Assembly: GCA_001953115.1 (NCBI GenBank)
Contig: LSSL01002903.1
Span: forward strand, 1 to 10,958
DNA length: 10,958 nt
Origin: Smittium mucronatum
Lineage: Eukaryota; Kickxellomycota; Harpellomycetes; Harpellales; Legeriomycetaceae
Direction of reading: 5' to 3'
Shown: positions 8,738 to 10,958 of the stretch, one piece after another
Position numbering within the stretch: position 1 is the first letter of the stretch
Layout: each line of letters begins with the position of its first letter
The notes under the pieces: model-generated
The model's database searches: none
Told to the model about the DNA's origin: nothing
Seen by the model: the letters and a program-made list of their open reading frames with translations, nothing else
Position numbers and translations under genes: made by a program

Positions 8738-8755
8738 AAAGTTTCGCGAAACTTT
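8738..8755. repeat. 18-bp perfect palindrome with CGCG core
   Basis: AAAGTTTCG is followed directly by CGAAACTTT. The CGCG centre in such A+T-rich DNA makes this the least chance-like palindrome in the body of the segment. It lies where the N-terminal part of the minus-strand relic would be, about 130 bp inside its possible start. Confidence 0.8.
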
Positions 8756-8879
8756 GAGGTATATTAATATCAATACCATCAAACTTCTTTCAATCACTTT
8801 GAGTATAATTAGAAGATTTTTTCCCTGATATTTATTTTTTGGAGATTTAATTTTGAATCTAAAATAGTTCATTCGACAT

Positions 8880-10413
8880 ATTAAACTACCTGAAAAATAA
8901 ACGAAAGATAATGTTGAAATATTTCATCCAATAAAATTGTTACATATAAAATAGTTTAAAATTTATCAATTAGGCTGAAGCAGTTAAAAATTAATTTGTA
9001 AAAAAACATGCGTTAATGGGGCTAAATATAATTATAAGTTTCAAATTGAACGTGATATACAAAAGAATATCAAATTTTATCAAAATGCAGGTTTAATTAT
9101 AATAAAAAGACATATGAATACATCAACTTTTTTACTCGAAAAGTGGATTTTCAGATATTAATAATATTTGTGATAAAACCCCAATTCGCTGACCAACCTT
9201 TCCATTTTACTTTAAATTGAGACTAATATATTAATAAAATTTATTGAGAAATTTACGGGAGCTTTTTTTTTATTCATTCAAGAATCACTAATTTAGTCCT
9301 AATCATTTACTTGATCTAGTTATAATCTTAAACTGAATGGAAATATATTTTCATAATAATTATCATCAAATAATTTCATGAAAAAAATATCCTTCAAGCT
9401 TTTTAAAACAATTTTTTCATTCTGTTACTGAAAAATTAACAATATATCAAACGAAAAAAGTAATTTTAAAAAAATTTTACGAGATTGAGAAGAATTTTTA
9501 TATTTAAACAAAGTACCTGATCAAAAATAATAACTTAAACCATTATTAATATAATAACCTAGATATTTATTTCTTTTTTTGTTGAAAAAAGACCAAATAA
9601 AAGGGCAAATACTTGGTATATTAGTAATAATGTTTGTTTGTTTTATTTATTCTAATTCTTTTTTCAAACGAAATTGATTGTCTATAATATATTTATTTGC
9701 TAAATGGATGAAAATATCAATCAATAAGAAGAATTCAAACTATTTTTTTTCATAAAAAAAGCATAAAAATCTAGACTTCAAAAATCATATCATTTTATAG
9801 TTAGAATTTTGCTCTGATTTAAATCGACTTTACTTCACTGTCATGAAAAAAAGTTATACTGAAATCTTAAACATTCCAATGTTTTTTTGAAATCAATTTG
9901 GGCTTAAAGATAATCTAAAAGAATGTTAATATATTTTCCCAATATCATTACTTTTAATTCTAAAATTTTATTTAATATATTGTTAAATTTTACAAAATAA
10001 GGGACGTTATAACTTTAAATTCAAAAAAACCCTCTTTGAATAAAAATGAAACAACACTAGATATTATACCTTTAAATAAAATTTGATTCATAATGAACTA
10101 ATTAAATAAGAATAAAGACTGAATTTTTTTTTTTAAAGAAATAAATTAGAATTATCATTAAGGTTATTTCTTCTTAATGAATGAAATTAAAACTTTAGAT
10201 CTGTAATGAGTATACAAAGTTCATAGATAACCTTATGAATATCAATTTAAGTTCAATTTTCATCCTTTTAGCGCCTCTAAGTACTTTAGCTTACCGTATT
10301 ACTCCCCAAAAATAATCCCATGCTCGAAAATTTTACATTTTATAGTTCAATTCTTTCGAGTTTTTTTCTTTTGCTGGTAATATAATAATTAAATATAGGA
10401 ATATTTGAAAAGA
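8880..10413. other. A+T-rich stretch, no supported gene
   Basis: Apart from the acceptor-like CAG (minus strand, 8892-8890) at its left edge, I see no gene. Stops are dense in all frames and the longest open runs are within chance. A first exon for the minus-strand relic could lie here, but nothing marks it. Confidence 0.5.
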
Positions 10414-10490
10414 TAGACAGATTTTTCAAAATAATTTCAAAAATAGACACACTTTGAAAATAATTTTAAAAGTAGACAAAATTAAAAATA
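10414..10490. repeat. ~30-bp tandem repeat, 2.5 units
   Basis: TAGACA recurs at 10414, 10444 and 10473. Each is followed by an A/T block containing a TTCAAAATAATTT- or TTGAAAATAATTTT-like string, and the third unit is truncated. The units have diverged by several substitutions, so the array is not recent. Confidence 0.65.
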
Positions 10491-10807
10491 TTTCCTAAAG
10501 CGGTTTGATTGAATCGATTGATTAATTATACGGCGTATAAAAATTGATAAATAATTTTGGGCTTATTATTTGATAATTCAAGCGAATCAATATGCTTTAA
10601 TTTTTTATGTTGACTTTAATTTTCCCATCTCACTACACGTATAAAAAATCCCTAGTTACTCTCATTTTAGATGTTAATTTATGGAAATCTACCTTTTTTA
10701 TTTTGTATCACGGAATTTTATTATAAGATAGCTTTATTAAAAACTATATTAAAAAAATATGAAAAAAAGAAAAAGTCGTATATAAAAGACTATTATCCTA
10801 TATACAA

Positions 10808-10921
10808 TAAGCTCCTCTGCCGGACTAACGTCTGCGTACCTACGGGAAAGGGGTTCAATATAACAACCGAAAGACTCCACCTGGAATTGCTTCAAGTAGG
10901 CTGGATGACTGAGGTTACGTG
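10808..10921. other. G+C-richer right end next to the DRJ
   Basis: Composition rises abruptly after about 10,808 (CTCCTCTGCCGGACTAACG), mirroring the left end. It holds AAGTAGGCT (10894-10902), the reverse complement of 66-74, and CTGGAATTGCT (10880-10890), which differs by one base from CTGGAATCGCT at 253-263. Sequence next to bracovirus junctions tends to be conserved between segments and may be needed for packaging or excision. No gene is seen. Confidence 0.5.
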
Positions 10922-10958
10922 CAGTCATGAATTAAGCTCTTTGTCAATGAAAAACAGT
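10922..10958. repeat. Right direct repeat junction (DRJ)
   Basis: This is the second copy of the 37-bp terminal repeat, with AGCT at 10935-10938. It differs from the left copy by G at 10943 and A at 10952. The repeat may extend beyond the window, so its outer limit cannot be seen. Recombination with the left copy would release a 10,921-bp circle. Confidence 0.82.

Larger units (their letters stand above)
1..10958. mobile_element. Complete bracovirus proviral segment, junction to junction
   Basis: The window starts and ends with the same 37-bp direct repeat (35/37 identical), and each copy carries AGCT. Bracovirus segments lie in the wasp genome between such direct repeat junctions. Recombination between them during replication in the ovary releases a circle with one junction and leaves one behind. 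The predicted circle is 10,921 bp, a usual size for these segments. High A+T, very low coding density, spliced or decayed genes and tandem PTP-like relics all fit this family. I see no LTRs, transposase or replication gene; in bracoviruses the replication genes are held elsewhere in the wasp genome, so their absence is expected. The sequence could instead be a linearised circle with overlapping ends, but the two differences between the terminal copies argue for two separate junctions. Confidence 0.78.

Noticed and set aside
1..10958. LTR retrotransposon, or kinetoplast or other minicircle
   Set aside because: The terminal repeats are only 37 bp, with no primer-binding site, polypurine tract, reverse transcriptase or minicircle conserved block. 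AGCT-bearing junctions and PTP-like relics point to a bracovirus.

Overview
This window reads as one complete proviral segment of a bracovirus (polydnavirus) in the genome of a braconid wasp, most likely a microgastrine such as a Cotesia or Glyptapanteles relative. The first 37 and last 37 bases are near-identical direct repeats (35 of 37 positions). Each contains the tetramer AGCT, which is the signature of the direct repeat junctions at which bracovirus segments are cut out and circularised. The excised circle would be 10,921 bp. The whole window is strongly A+T-rich (about three quarters by eye). G+C is higher only in the two ends (about 1-450 and 10,808-10,921) and in a central block (about 3,200-5,670). 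No single-exon ORF exceeds 75 codons.

Layout. Positions 1-450 hold the left junction, several hairpins, a 43-bp tandem duplication and a pair of inverted repeats (380-403 and 409-444) that resemble a host integration motif. Positions 578-1016 hold the one gene that can be read without damage: a small two-exon model with a TATA box, a GT..AG intron of 136 bp and an 84-residue product of unknown family. Positions 1,960-2,484 hold a weak plus-strand coding relic. Positions 3,211-6,235 hold three tandem, badly decayed plus-strand genes. I read them as bracovirus protein tyrosine phosphatases (PTPs), because broken PTP motifs recur in the right order with a repeat pitch of about 1,090 and then 960-990 bp. 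Positions 7,171-8,468 (perhaps up to 8,879) hold a minus-strand coding relic that I do not recognise. The rest, including 8,880-10,410, is A+T-rich sequence with only short repeats and palindromes.

Function. In living bracoviruses the junctions let the wasp ovary package the segment as a circle, the integration motif fixes it into host haemocyte DNA, and the carried genes (often PTPs) disturb host immunity. Here the DNA-mobility signals look better kept than the cargo: all three PTP-like copies have lost essential catalytic residues and reading frame. The segment may therefore be a largely emptied carrier that still has the means to be excised, with one small spliced gene as its best remaining candidate product. 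The PTP assignment rests on motif order and spacing read by eye. The junction call is the firmest statement here.
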